A stretch of DNA of 64,000 nt, taken from assembly GCF_011008935.1 (NCBI RefSeq), contig NZ_JAAIVJ010000010.1, positions 1 through 64,000 on the forward strand. Direction: 5' to 3'. The notes below the pieces were generated by a model that worked only from the letters and a program-made list of their open reading frames with translations, did no database searches and was not told the origin of the DNA. This DNA comes from Tabrizicola oligotrophica (lineage in GTDB: Bacteria; Pseudomonadota; Alphaproteobacteria; Rhodobacterales; Rhodobacteraceae). Every line of letters begins with the position of its first letter. Position 1 is the stretch's first letter. This document shows, piece after piece, positions 55,028-63,347 of the stretch. The position numbers and the translations under genes are program-made.

Positions 55028-55062
55028 AAAAAGAAAAGGCCGCCGCGATGCACGCGACGGCC
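55028..55062 (-). terminator. Rho-independent terminator after the EF-hand gene
   Basis: On the minus strand GGCCGTCGCG-TGCAT-CGCGGCGGCC forms a stem with one mismatch, followed by TTTTCTTTTT, a textbook terminator for the small secreted protein gene. Confidence 0.85.
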
Positions 55063-55083
55063 CTTCAATCCGGTCAGACCGAA

Positions 55084-55323
55084 TTAGCCAGCGAAAGCGT
55101 TCGCGGCAACGGCAGCGGCCAGCTCTTCAGCCGACAGTTCGCCCGAAGCGTCAACGTCAGCGGCTTTGAAGGCTTCTTCGGTGGCGGCAGCGTAAGCAAC
55201 CTGCACTTCGGCCAGCGAGAAGGTGCCGTTGGCGTCGGCGTCAGCAACGACCGGAGCTTCCTGAGCGAACACGGCGGTGGCGGCAACAGCCGAAGCGGCC
55301 AGAGCGATAGCGAACTTTTTCAT
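55084..55323 (-). CDS. Small secreted EF-hand protein
   Basis: A 79-residue protein with a signal peptide (MKKFAIALAASAVAATAVFA). The mature ~59 residues carry two 12-residue calcium loops: DADANGTFSLAE and DVDASGELSAEE, both with the D-x-D/N-x-G-x5-E pattern. The helix between them is AYAAATEEAFKAA. It is extremely Ala/Glu-rich and so probably a calcium buffer or sensor in the periplasm, but the role is unknown. It forms a single-gene unit with its own terminator; upstream (55324-55526) I see no other gene. Confidence 0.8.
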   Translation of the reverse strand: MKKFAIALAASAVAATAVFAQEAPVVADADANGTFSLAEVQVAYAAATEEAFKAADVDASGELSAEELAAAVAANAFAG

Positions 55324-55526
55324 GGTCTTTTCCTAGGTTTCCAAGCCCACGACAGGCGCGGGCCAAAACAGAAGGCAACATCACCTTCGCCGCGCAACAT
55401 ATGGAATTCATTGTGGCTTTCCAGATACCAAATGACTGTTAGCGCTCTCCTCACGGGAATTTTACTGCAGGTGCAAAAGCCATTGACGCGGCGCAGCATC
55501 GGGTGTTTCTGAGCGGATTCTTCGCC

Positions 55527-56474
55527 CTACAGCACCCGCAATTTCCCCGCCATCCAGGGCCATTCCGCCAGCGCCGGCGCGACAACCTGAGCCGCGATCA
55601 GGCCGCGCAGCCGGCTCGCGACCTGCCCCGGCATGTCCTTCAGCACCCCCGCCCGCGACGACAGCGACAGGCTGCGTTCAAAGGGGGCAAAGGGCAAGGG
55701 CAGCACGTCCACCCCTTCGCGGAAGCGGCTGGCATGGTGCAGCGCCAATGGCGTCAGAATCGACCACCCCGCCCCGCTCGACACCATGGCGAGAATCGCC
55801 CGGTAGCTGTCCAGCTCGAAGCGGTGGGTGAGTTTCAGGTTCTGCCGCGCCAGCTGGCTGGCGATCTGGCGGCCCATCAGGTGCCGCGCGGTATAAAGGA
55901 TCAACGGCAGATCGGCGGGGTTGCGGCCCTTGGGCGCCACGGCGACAAAGGGTTCGACCATCAGCGGATGCACCTCGCGCCAGCCGTCATCGGCGCCCTC
56001 GCTGCCAAGATCGGCCGCCACCACCATGTCCAGCGCGCGGGCCTCCAGCTGGTCAAGCAACCGGTGACTTGCGCCAGTTTCCAGCAGGAAGCGGCAGCCC
56101 TTCAGATCGGTGGCCAACCCCTGCAACAACAGCGGCGTGACCTGCGCGTCGAAATCCTCGATCACCCCCAGCCGCAGCGTGGTCAGGCCCGAGAGATCGG
56201 CCATGGCAAGTTCGCTGCGCGCCTCGGCTTCGGCGTTCAGGATGGTCTGGGCGTGGCGCCGGAACATCGCCCCCGCCGGCGTCAGCCCCATCGGTCGCGC
56301 CGAGCGATCCAGCAGCGAGGCGCCAAGCGCCGCCTCTAGCCCGGCCAGTTGCTGCGAAATGGCCGAAGGCGACACCCCAAGGCGACGAGCCGCAGCGGTG
56401 ATCGAGCGCTCCTCGGTCACGGCGAGAAACACCTCGATTCCCCAAAGTGTCACCCGGCCCTGCCCTTCGGTCAT
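55527..56474 (-). CDS. LysR-family transcriptional regulator downstream of phaR
   Basis: A 315-residue LysR regulator. The N-terminal helix-turn-helix reads WGIEVFLAVTEERSITAAARRLGVSPSAISQQLAGLEAALG, and the effector domain starts near residue 98 (TTLRLGVIEDFDAQVTPLLLQ). It begins six bases after the phaR stop on the same strand, so it is likely on the phaR transcript. A role in polyhydroxyalkanoate or acetyl-CoA metabolism is plausible from this position only. GC-rich, no unusual features. Confidence 0.85.
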   Translation of the reverse strand: MTEGQGRVTLWGIEVFLAVTEERSITAAARRLGVSPSAISQQLAGLEAALGASLLDRSARPMGLTPAGAMFRRHAQTILNAEAEARSELAMADLSGLTTLRLGVIEDFDAQVTPLLLQGLATDLKGCRFLLETGASHRLLDQLEARALDMVVAADLGSEGADDGWREVHPLMVEPFVAVAPKGRNPADLPLILYTARHLMGRQIASQLARQNLKLTHRFELDSYRAILAMVSSGAGWSILTPLALHHASRFREGVDVLPLPFAPFERSLSLSSRAGVLKDMPGQVASRLRGLIAAQVVAPALAEWPWMAGKLRVL

Positions 56475-56480
56475 CGGCGC

Positions 56481-57038
56481 TTAGAGCTTGGAGAGCTTTT
56501 GCTGCAGTTCGGCCAGCTGGCGCTTGATCTCGGCCAGATCCTCGGGCTTGTCCTTTGCCTCCGGCTCTTCGCGCGCCGGTCCCGACGCCCCCCACCCCGG
56601 CATGCCGCCCATCATGGTCTTCATGAAGGCTTCCTGCTGCTTGCGCAGCGCGTCGAACCCCGGCATTCCCGACATCGGCCCGGCCATGCCCGCGAAGTTC
56701 TCCATCATCTTGGTCTGGCCTTCGCGCAGCATGTCAAAGCTCGCGGCCAGAAACTGCGGCATCACGGCCTGCATGTTGGTGGCATAGGAGCGCACCAAAT
56801 CGGTCAGCACGTTGGTCGGCAACACCGAGTCGCCCTTGGATTCATGTTCGGCCACGATCTGCAGAAGATATTGCCGCGTCAGATCATCGCCGGTCTTGAG
56901 ATCGACGATCTGCACGTCGCGACCCGAGCGCACGAAGCCCGCGATGTCTTCCAGCGTCACATAGTCCGAGGTTTCGGTGTTGTAGAGACGCCGGCTGGCG
57001 TAGCGCTTGATCAAAAGCGGCTTGGCAGTATCAGACAT
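56481..57038 (-). CDS. phaR: Polyhydroxyalkanoate synthesis repressor PhaR
   Basis: A 185-residue DNA-binding protein that represses phaP and binds PHB granules, which frees the promoter when polymer is present. The conserved N-terminal DNA-binding domain is LLIKRYASRRLYNTETSDYVTLEDIAGFVRSGRDVQIVDLKTGDDLTRQYLLQIV; a PHB-accumulation domain follows (LVRSYATNMQAVMPQFL, Met-rich). A coiled C-terminal tail ends EIKRQLAELQQKLSKL. It is separated from phaP by a strong terminator, so it likely has its own promoter too. Confidence 0.95.
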   Translation of the reverse strand: MSDTAKPLLIKRYASRRLYNTETSDYVTLEDIAGFVRSGRDVQIVDLKTGDDLTRQYLLQIVAEHESKGDSVLPTNVLTDLVRSYATNMQAVMPQFLAASFDMLREGQTKMMENFAGMAGPMSGMPGFDALRKQQEAFMKTMMGGMPGWGASGPAREEPEAKDKPEDLAEIKRQLAELQQKLSKL

Positions 57039-57091
57039 GGTCGCCCCTCCCCAGGGCTTATGCGAATGCAGAGAAGCTTAGGCGAGGTGCA

Positions 57092-57124
57092 GAAAAAAAG
57101 AAAGGGCGGGCTCAAGGCCCGCCC
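57092..57124 (-). terminator. Rho-independent terminator between phaP and phaR
   Basis: On the minus strand GGGCGGGC-CTTGA-GCCCGCCC is followed by TTTCTTTTTTT. It should end most phaP transcripts before phaR, letting the abundant phasin be made in excess. Confidence 0.9.
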
Positions 57125-57167
57125 GATTGGTCAATTCCGCGTCTGGGAGGCGACGCAGGAAGACCGA

Positions 57168-57617
57168 TTACTTCGCAGCCGCAGCGGCTTTCTTGACCTG
57201 AGCGGTCACGTCGGCGGTGGCTTTCTTGACAGCGGCCGAAGCTTCTTCCGACACGTTCTTGCCAGCGGCCAGCATCAGCTCGACGGTGTCCATCTGCACT
57301 TTCTTGGCGATTTCCGCGAAGGCAGCCAGATTTTCGGCAGCCATTTCCGCCGAAGCGGTGGCGAAGTCCGAAGCGGCCTTGCCGTATTCGGCCGGCTCAG
57401 CCTTGGCTTTCGAGGCGTCAGCCAGCTTGGCCAGCGAGTCCTTGGCCCATTTGGCCGACAGCTCGGTCGACTTTTCAGCGGCGGCCAGCGCAACGGCGGC
57501 CAGCTTCTCGCCGAAGGCGGCCTGGGTCTTGAACGCGTTTTGCAGAGCCGAGGCGTCAACCGGGAACGAAGCCATCATGTCCTGCATGACTTTGGTGAAG
57601 TCGGTGGTCTTGGTCAT
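57168..57617 (-). CDS. phaP: Phasin
   Basis: A 149-residue, Ala/Lys-rich helical protein that coats polyhydroxybutyrate granules and limits their size. It shows the phasin_2 pattern: SFPVDASALQNAFKTQAAFGEKLAAVALAAAEKSTELS, then AEYGKAASDFATASAEMAAENLAAFAEI and a C-terminal helical tail (VKKATADVTAQVKKAAAAAK). No signal peptide or membrane segment. Upstream lies a strong promoter with two PhaR-type operators; downstream a strong terminator. It is expected to be highly expressed when polymer accumulates. Confidence 0.95.
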   Translation of the reverse strand: MTKTTDFTKVMQDMMASFPVDASALQNAFKTQAAFGEKLAAVALAAAEKSTELSAKWAKDSLAKLADASKAKAEPAEYGKAASDFATASAEMAAENLAAFAEIAKKVQMDTVELMLAAGKNVSEEASAAVKKATADVTAQVKKAAAAAK

Positions 57618-57663
57618 TTCAATTGCTCCTGAATATCCGGGTATGTGCCCGTTTCCTGAAATC

Positions 57664-57712
57664 TATATACATGCTGCACTGCAGCATTTCAAGTGAAATT
57701 TCTGCAACGCAG
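57664..57712 (-). promoter_or_regulatory. phaP promoter with two PhaR operators
   Basis: On the minus strand -35 TTGAAA (57687-57692) and -10 TATATA (57664-57669) are separated by exactly 17 bp. CTGCAGTGCAG (57674-57684) lies in the spacer and CTGCGTTGCAG (57702-57712) just upstream of the -35; both fit CTGC-N3-GCAG. Centre spacing is 28 bp and the sites lie about 57-67 and 85-95 bp before the start codon, close to the layout reported for PhaR at phaP in Rhodobacter sphaeroides. Confidence 0.85.
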
Positions 57713-57759
57713 AAACAACCGAAAGATGACAGACCTTCCTTGCGGAAAGCCCAGACAAA

Positions 57760-59556
57760 TCAATCTTCTGGCTTTGCCACCACATAACTTCCGGGTGCCG
57801 GGCACAACTCCGGGTAGCCCGAATCGCCAATTTGGCGGGCCTTGACCTGCGGTCCCGAGCGGCCATCCAGCCACGCCCCCCAGCGCGGCCACCAGCTTCC
57901 GGCAGTGAAGGTGGCGCCCTTCATCCAGTCCTCGGGCGTGCCGGTCAGCGGTGCGTCGCTGGTGTAATGGCCATACTTGCCCTTCGACGGCGGATTGATG
58001 ATGCCCGCGATATGGCCGGACTGCGAGACGATGAAGGTCTTGTCGCCGGACCCCATCTGCTTGACCCCGTTGAAGCTGCCCCTCCAATGCGCGATGTGAT
58101 CGGTCTCGCAGGCGATGGCGCAAAGCGGAACCTGCACGTTGGCCAGACTGACCGGCATGCCGAAGACCGGGAACCGGCCCTTGGCGAAACCGTCCTGCTG
58201 GCAAAGCTGGCGAAGGTATTCCACCGCCATCTTGCCCGGCAGGTTGGTGCCATCGCCGTTCCAATAGAGCAGGTCAAAGGCCGGCGGGGCCTCGCCCATC
58301 ATGTAGGCCTTGATCGCGGGGCCATAGATCAGGTCATTCGAGCGCAGGAACGAGAAGGTCTTGCCCATGAAGCGCTTGGACAGGATGCCGTCCTGCGCGC
58401 ATTGCCGCTCGATCCCGTCGACGAAATCGTCGGCCAGAAACACCCCCACCTCGCCCGGGTCCGAAAAATCGGTCAGGGTGGTGAAGAAGGTCGCGGATTT
58501 CACCGTCTGGTCGCCCGCGCGCTGCAGATGCGCCAGGGTCAGGCCCAGCGTCGTGCCGGCGATGCAATAGCCGACCGCGTTGATCTGCTTCACCCCGCAG
58601 ATCCGCCGCACCTCGGCCATCGCGGTCAGATAGCCCTCGCGGATATAGTCGTCCATGCCGACATCGGCATAGCTGGCGTCGGGGTTCACCCAGGAGACGA
58701 CAAACAGCGTGTAGCCCTGATCGACGATCCACTTGATCAGCGAATTCACCGGCTTCAGGTCCATCACATAGAATTTGTTGATCCACGGCGGGAAGACCAG
58801 CAAGGGCGTCTCATGGACAGTCTCGGTCGTGGGTTTGTACTGAATGAGTTCCAGCATGCGGTTGCGGAACACCACCGAGCCGGGGGTCGCGGCGATGTTG
58901 TCGCCAAGACGAAAGGCCTCGCGGTCCGAGAGCGTGACCAGAAGCTCGCCGTCGTTGGCTTCGATATCGGCCACAAGGTTTTCCAGCCCCTTCACCAGGC
59001 TTTCGCCATCGGTGGCAATCGCCTTTTCCAGCGCATCCGGGTTGGTGCCGAGGAAATTCGTCGGCGACAGCATGTCGACGATCTGCCGGGTGAAATACTC
59101 CACCCGCCGGCGGTCGCTGTCCTCGATGCCCTCCATGTCGGCAACCGCGTTCTGCACCGCCTCGGAGTTGAGGAGATATTGCTGCTTGAGGTAGTTGAAG
59201 GCGGGATGGCTGTCCCAGAGCGGGTTGGCAAAGCGGCGGTCCTTCGGGCCAGGATCGTCGGGGGCCTTGAATTCGCCCTTGGCCAGCGCCTGCTGGGCCT
59301 CGACATAATGCTTCAGCGTCTTGCCCCAATAGCCGATCTGATGCTCCAGCACCTTGGCCGGGTTCTGCATCATCGCCGCAAGATAGGCCTGCGCCGCCTT
59401 CATGTAGACATCCGACGACGGCCCGTTCAGCGCCGCATCCTTCTGCTTTTGCTGCGCGAGGGCCGCCATCAGGCGCTGTGACAACTGTTCGATCCTGGCA
59501 AGGTTGGCCTGCATCCGCTCCAGCTTTTGCCCTGCATCATATTCTTCAGTTGCCAT
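57760..59556 (-). CDS. phaC: Class I polyhydroxyalkanoate synthase
   Basis: A 598-residue polymerase that joins (R)-3-hydroxybutyryl-CoA into PHB. The N-terminal region (about 1-200) is the family type; the alpha/beta core has PLLVFPPWINKFYVMDLKP, VSWVNPD, and the lipase-like box GYCIAGTTLG with the catalytic cysteine at residue 331. The catalytic Asp (ACETDHIAHWRGSF) and His (SQSGHIAGIINPP) are in place. The length fits class I (single-subunit) rather than class III or IV. It is divergent from phaZ over 97 bp that hold a PhaR-type palindrome. Confidence 0.97.
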   Translation of the reverse strand: MATEEYDAGQKLERMQANLARIEQLSQRLMAALAQQKQKDAALNGPSSDVYMKAAQAYLAAMMQNPAKVLEHQIGYWGKTLKHYVEAQQALAKGEFKAPDDPGPKDRRFANPLWDSHPAFNYLKQQYLLNSEAVQNAVADMEGIEDSDRRRVEYFTRQIVDMLSPTNFLGTNPDALEKAIATDGESLVKGLENLVADIEANDGELLVTLSDREAFRLGDNIAATPGSVVFRNRMLELIQYKPTTETVHETPLLVFPPWINKFYVMDLKPVNSLIKWIVDQGYTLFVVSWVNPDASYADVGMDDYIREGYLTAMAEVRRICGVKQINAVGYCIAGTTLGLTLAHLQRAGDQTVKSATFFTTLTDFSDPGEVGVFLADDFVDGIERQCAQDGILSKRFMGKTFSFLRSNDLIYGPAIKAYMMGEAPPAFDLLYWNGDGTNLPGKMAVEYLRQLCQQDGFAKGRFPVFGMPVSLANVQVPLCAIACETDHIAHWRGSFNGVKQMGSGDKTFIVSQSGHIAGIINPPSKGKYGHYTSDAPLTGTPEDWMKGATFTAGSWWPRWGAWLDGRSGPQVKARQIGDSGYPELCPAPGSYVVAKPED

Positions 59557-59580
59557 GTTAAACTTTCGCCCCTAATCTCG

Positions 59581-59591
59581 CTGCTATGCAG
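59581..59591. promoter_or_regulatory. PhaR-type operator between phaC and phaZ
   Basis: CTGCTATGCAG matches CTGC-N3-GCAG exactly and lies in the only gap between these two divergent genes, so it could serve either promoter. Confidence 0.6.
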
Positions 59592-59653
59592 CATCGCGCC
59601 CTTCCCCTTGGAATGCGGTCGCAATGACCGCCGCATCGTTCAAGGAGACGTCC

Positions 59654-60928
59654 GTGAAGTATATGGCCACCTATGACCTGATGGAAAGCATCCGCAACAC
59701 GAATGAGTGGATGGGGGCCACCGCGCGCGCCATGGCGAGCTATCCGGCCTTTTCCATGACGATGAACCCGATGCTGAACATCATGGCCGCCTGGGGCGAG
59801 GTGACGGAACGCTCCTTCGCCCGCATGGTGACCAAACCCGACTGGGGCATCCGCTCGATCCCCGGGCCGGATGGCCAGGACCATCTGGTCGACATCAAGA
59901 CCGTGGTGGAAAAGCCCTTCGGCAACCTGATCCAGTTCTTTGTGCGCCGCCGCGCCCCCATGGCACGGAAAATCCTGCTGGTGGCGCCAATGTCGGGACA
60001 TTACGCCACCCTCCTGCGCTCGACCGTCGCCAGTCTCTTGCCGGATGCCGACGTTTTCGTGACGGATTGGCACAATGCCCGTGACATTCCGGTGTCCTCC
60101 GGCAAATTCGACGTCGAGGACTACACGCTTTATCTCGTCGACTTCATGCGTACGCTTGGCCCCGACACCCATGTCATCGCCGTCTGCCAGCCCGCCCCCT
60201 TGACCCTTGCCGCCACCGCCTATCTGGCAGGCGAGGACCCCGAGGCCCAGCCGCGGTCGCTGACGCTGATCGGCGGGCCGATCGACCCGGACGCGGCCGC
60301 CACCGATGTCACCGACTTCGGCCGCCGAATCACCATGGGCCAGCTGGAGCAGATCGCCATCCAGCGCGTGGGCTTCAAATACAAGGGCGTGGGTCGGCTG
60401 GTCTATCCGGGCCTGCTGCAGCTGCAAAGCTTCATGTCGATGAATGCCGACCGCCATTCCAAAGCGTTTTCCGAACAGATCCTGCGGGTTGCGCGCGGCG
60501 AGGCGGGCGACCATGACGCCCACAACCGCTTCTACGACGAATACCTCGCCGTCATGGACATGACCGCCGAGTTCTACCTGTCGACCGTCGAACGCGTCTT
60601 CAAGAACCGCGAGATTGCGCGCAACGAATTTGTCGTGGCGGGCAAGAAGGTGGACATCGGCGCGATCACCCGGGTCGCGGTGAAGACCGTCGAGGGCGAG
60701 AAGGACGACATCTCCGCCCCCGGCCAGTGTGTTGCCGCGCTGAAGCTTTGCACCGGCCTGCCCGAGCACCTGAAGGCCCGGCATCTGGAGCCGGAGGCCG
60801 GGCATTATGGCATCTTCGCCGGCAAGAGCTGGCGGCTGAACATCCGTCCGCTGGTGCTGAACTTCATCGACGCCAATTCCGGCGCCCCGTCCAAACCGCA
60901 GCTCAAGGCGGTGAAGACCAGCGCCTGA
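59654..60928 (+). CDS. phaZ: Intracellular polyhydroxyalkanoate depolymerase
   Basis: A 424-residue intracellular depolymerase that degrades native granules. The catalytic cysteine is Cys178 in HVIAVCQPAPLTLAA (a Cys nucleophile box, unlike the Ser of extracellular depolymerases). Other family marks are ARKILLVAPMSGHYATLLR and ADVFVTDWHNARDIPVSSGKF. The start is the GTG with AAGGAG six bases upstream, giving MKYMATYDLMESIRN as in relatives; an ATG ten codons upstream is in frame but unsupported. It is the divergent partner of phaC. Confidence 0.92.
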   Translation: MKYMATYDLMESIRNTNEWMGATARAMASYPAFSMTMNPMLNIMAAWGEVTERSFARMVTKPDWGIRSIPGPDGQDHLVDIKTVVEKPFGNLIQFFVRRRAPMARKILLVAPMSGHYATLLRSTVASLLPDADVFVTDWHNARDIPVSSGKFDVEDYTLYLVDFMRTLGPDTHVIAVCQPAPLTLAATAYLAGEDPEAQPRSLTLIGGPIDPDAAATDVTDFGRRITMGQLEQIAIQRVGFKYKGVGRLVYPGLLQLQSFMSMNADRHSKAFSEQILRVARGEAGDHDAHNRFYDEYLAVMDMTAEFYLSTVERVFKNREIARNEFVVAGKKVDIGAITRVAVKTVEGEKDDISAPGQCVAALKLCTGLPEHLKARHLEPEAGHYGIFAGKSWRLNIRPLVLNFIDANSGAPSKPQLKAVKTSA

Positions 60929-60941
60929 CACGCGCCGAGTG

Positions 60942-61034
60942 GCGGAATTCGCCCGAATTCCGCTGGCGATTTCCGCAGAAATCGCTGTCAGGAAATCTCC
61001 GATTTCCGGGTCCGATTTTCGCGGCGAAAATCGG
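60942..61034. repeat. Array of four tandem hairpins after phaZ
   Basis: Four stem-loops in 93 bp: GCGGAATTC-gccc-GAATTCCGC (60942-60963), GCGATTTC-cgca-GAAATCGC (60966-60985), GGAAATC-tcc-GATTTCC (60991-61007) and CCGATTTTC-loop-GAAAATCGG (61012-61034). All are perfect, nearly contiguous and share GATTTTC/GAAATC-like arms with the pair after pyc. The array lies between convergent genes. Confidence 0.7.
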
Positions 61035-61038
61035 CGGG

Positions 61039-61749
61039 TCAGCGCAGCAGCATCGGGCCGTTCAGGAAGTCCTCGATGGCCTGCGACACCGCCTCGGGCT
61101 GTTCCAGGGGCGACAGGTTGCCGGCGTCCTCGATGATCTGGAACTGGCCATAGGGCATCAGGGTCGCCGTGAACTCCTGCCGCCGGAGCGGCATCAGCGG
61201 GTCCTGCCGCCCGGCCAGCACCAGCGCCGGCAGCCGCACCTTGCGCATGGTCTTCTGCTGGTCGGGGCGGCGCTGCAGCGCGCGGGATTGCCGCAGGAAC
61301 ACCCCCTCGCCCAGACCCAGCGCCATGTCCTGCACCAGCGCCATGATCTCGTCCCGCCAGGGGCTGTCGGCCACCGCCGCCACCGGGATCTCCTGCGCCA
61401 TCGCCTCCACCAGCCGCCCGGCGCGGGCCATCACCATGCGGGTCTCGCGTTCCACCGCCTGTTGCGGCGGCTCGGAAAACGGGTCCGTCGCCATCAGCAC
61501 CATCCGCGTCACCCGCTCGGGCACGCGGCGCACGATGTCGAGCGCGATGTCGCCGCCAAGACCATGGCCAAGCAGCGCGAATTTCTCCGGCAGGCCGGGC
61601 ATCATGGCCTCGGACATCTGTTCCACCGTCTCGCCCCGGGCGGCGACGCAGACCTGACAGGACCGCTCCGCCCCGAGCCACACCATCTGCGGCAGGAAAA
61701 GCCGGGCGTCGGCCATCAAGCCGGGGATCATGACCAGAGGCTCAGACAT
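61039..61749 (-). CDS. Alpha/beta-hydrolase-fold protein lacking catalytic Ser and His
   Basis: A 236-residue alpha/beta-hydrolase-fold protein. The nucleophile elbow reads GHGLG (residues 61-65), so Gly63 replaces the usual Ser (GxSxG). The acid (AGRQDPLMPLR) is present, but the region that normally holds the catalytic His reads AGNLSPLEQPEAV where homologues have AGHLSPLEQP, so His is Asn. Both key residues are lost, so it is probably non-enzymatic. The start is the ATG overlapping the stop of the upstream hydrolase by 8 nt, so they are co-translated, which suggests partnership or a duplicated gene that has changed role. Confidence 0.75.
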   Translation of the reverse strand: MSEPLVMIPGLMADARLFLPQMVWLGAERSCQVCVAARGETVEQMSEAMMPGLPEKFALLGHGLGGDIALDIVRRVPERVTRMVLMATDPFSEPPQQAVERETRMVMARAGRLVEAMAQEIPVAAVADSPWRDEIMALVQDMALGLGEGVFLRQSRALQRRPDQQKTMRKVRLPALVLAGRQDPLMPLRRQEFTATLMPYGQFQIIEDAGNLSPLEQPEAVSQAIEDFLNGPMLLR

Positions 61750-62488
61750 TGTCCGAAACCTCGGCAATGGCCCGGACCATCAGGTCAAGGCATTCTGGCG
61801 TGGAAAAGCGGTGGTCCGCCCCCTTGACCAGCGTCAGCTGCAGATCGGGGCTGGTCGCATGGTCCAGCAGCCGCAACGCGACCGAGGGCGGCACGTCCAC
61901 ATCCGCCGTGCCCTGCAACAGCCGCACCGGAAACGGCAGGGCAAGCGGCTTGCGCAACACCAGATGCTGCGCGCCGTCCTCGATCAGCTTCAGCGTGACG
62001 ACATAGGGATCCTCCGAGTAAGCCGAAGGTTCGGCCCGCCAGCCCTGCGCCTTGAGCGCCTGCTGCTCGGCCTCCGGATAGCTGTCCCACATCAGGTCCT
62101 GCGTGAAATCCGGTGCGGCGGCGATGCCGACCAGTCCCGCCACGCGATGCGGCAGCGCACGGGCGACGAGAAGCGAAATCCATCCCCCCATGGAGGAGCC
62201 GACCAGCACTTGCGGCCCGGTGGTCAGCCCTTCGATGATCGCGCGGGCATCGGCGAACCAGTCACCGATGCAGCCTTCCTCGAACCGGCCCGAGGATTGC
62301 CCATGGCCGGAATAGTCGAACCGCAGAAAGGCCCGGCCCGAAGTTTCTGCCCAAGCCTGCAGATGCGCGGCCTTGGTGCCGGTCATGTCCGACCTGAAGC
62401 CGCCGAGGAAGACAACCCCCAGCCCCTGCCCCCTGGTCTGGTGAAAGGCAAGCTTGCGGCCGTCGGGGGTGGTGAACCAATCGGGCAT
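61742..62488 (-). CDS. Alpha/beta hydrolase
   Basis: A 248-residue serine hydrolase with GVVFLGGFRSDMTGTKA (oxyanion region), RFDYSGHGQS, the nucleophile elbow VGSSMGGW, the acid LQGTADVDVP and His in KGADHRFSTPE. These mark an intact Ser-Asp-His triad. The substrate is unknown; the family includes esterases and acyl-peptide hydrolases. GAGGAGAAATC stands before the ATG. It is the upstream member of an overlapping pair with the triad-less homologue. Confidence 0.85.
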   Translation of the reverse strand: MPDWFTTPDGRKLAFHQTRGQGLGVVFLGGFRSDMTGTKAAHLQAWAETSGRAFLRFDYSGHGQSSGRFEEGCIGDWFADARAIIEGLTTGPQVLVGSSMGGWISLLVARALPHRVAGLVGIAAAPDFTQDLMWDSYPEAEQQALKAQGWRAEPSAYSEDPYVVTLKLIEDGAQHLVLRKPLALPFPVRLLQGTADVDVPPSVALRLLDHATSPDLQLTLVKGADHRFSTPECLDLMVRAIAEVSDNV

Positions 62489-62552
62489 GATTTCTCCTCG
62501 TTTGGCCAAGGGTGTAGCCTTCCCGCGCGGTGCTGTCAGCCCGGATTGAGCC

Positions 62553-63209
62553 TCAACCGATGCTTTGCGCCAGAACCCGGCTGATCGTGGTCAGGGGCAG
62601 GCCACTTTCGGCCCGCCAGACGTTGAAGGCCGCCTGCACCGCCGCCCAGGCCCTCGGCGTGGCCGGAGCCTTGTCCACCACGCCCTCGGCCGCCAGCCGC
62701 GCCACCACGTCGCGCGACGGAATATAGCTGTCCTTGCCCATGTGGCGCAGGACGTAAGGCGCCGTCATGCCGCCCAGACGGCTGCCGTTTGCCTGCATCC
62801 ACTGGATCAGACCGGCGAAATCCTCGGCCGGCCAGTCCCCTACCCTGCGGCCAAAGCCTCCGACCTGCCGCAGGAAGGCGGCATTGTCGCGGATCGCCAG
62901 GATTTTCGGCCCGGCGCGGATCACCCGCCTGTCGGCCAGCAGCGCGTCAAGCCGGTCATCGTCCATCATCGACAGCGGGCCAATCTGGAAGCCGCCAAAG
63001 GCCTCCTCGATGCCCGGCCATTTCGCCTCGACCACCCGCCACGAAATCCCCGCCCGGAAAATCCATTGCGCCATGGCGGAAAGCCAGCGGTCGTCGGGAA
63101 TGGCGGCCAGCGCCGCGGCCGATTTCGGCACCGGAGTTCCTGCCAGCACCGCCGCTTCGCCGCCCTTGCGCTCCGCCGCGATCGCCAGAATTTCCGCGAA
63201 TGTCCGCAT
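62553..63209 (-). CDS. DNA-3-methyladenine glycosylase I family (HhH-GPD)
   Basis: A 218-residue protein of the Tag/COG2818 family, which excises 3-methyladenine from alkylated DNA. The match is RWLSAMAQWIFRAGISWRVVEAKWPGIEEAFGGF, aligning with the Tag ISW region, then LLADRRVIRAGPKILAIRDNAAFL. It lacks the N-terminal Cys/His zinc ligands of E. coli Tag (no CxWA start), so it belongs to the zinc-less subgroup and its activity may differ. GGGGGAG precedes the ATG; a longer TTG start is weaker. Confidence 0.8.
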   Translation of the reverse strand: MRTFAEILAIAAERKGGEAAVLAGTPVPKSAAALAAIPDDRWLSAMAQWIFRAGISWRVVEAKWPGIEEAFGGFQIGPLSMMDDDRLDALLADRRVIRAGPKILAIRDNAAFLRQVGGFGRRVGDWPAEDFAGLIQWMQANGSRLGGMTAPYVLRHMGKDSYIPSRDVVARLAAEGVVDKAPATPRAWAAVQAAFNVWRAESGLPLTTISRVLAQSIG

Positions 63210-63347
63210 CTCTCCCCCTGCCAAATCCGCAACCTGACTGGATTTTGCTCCGCCCCACCTTGACGCCGCCTGCCCGCTTCGTCAAACAGCCCGCACATAA
63301 CCCGCAACCGGGCGTTTCGTAGGCGCCAAAACGACGAGGATCAGGCC

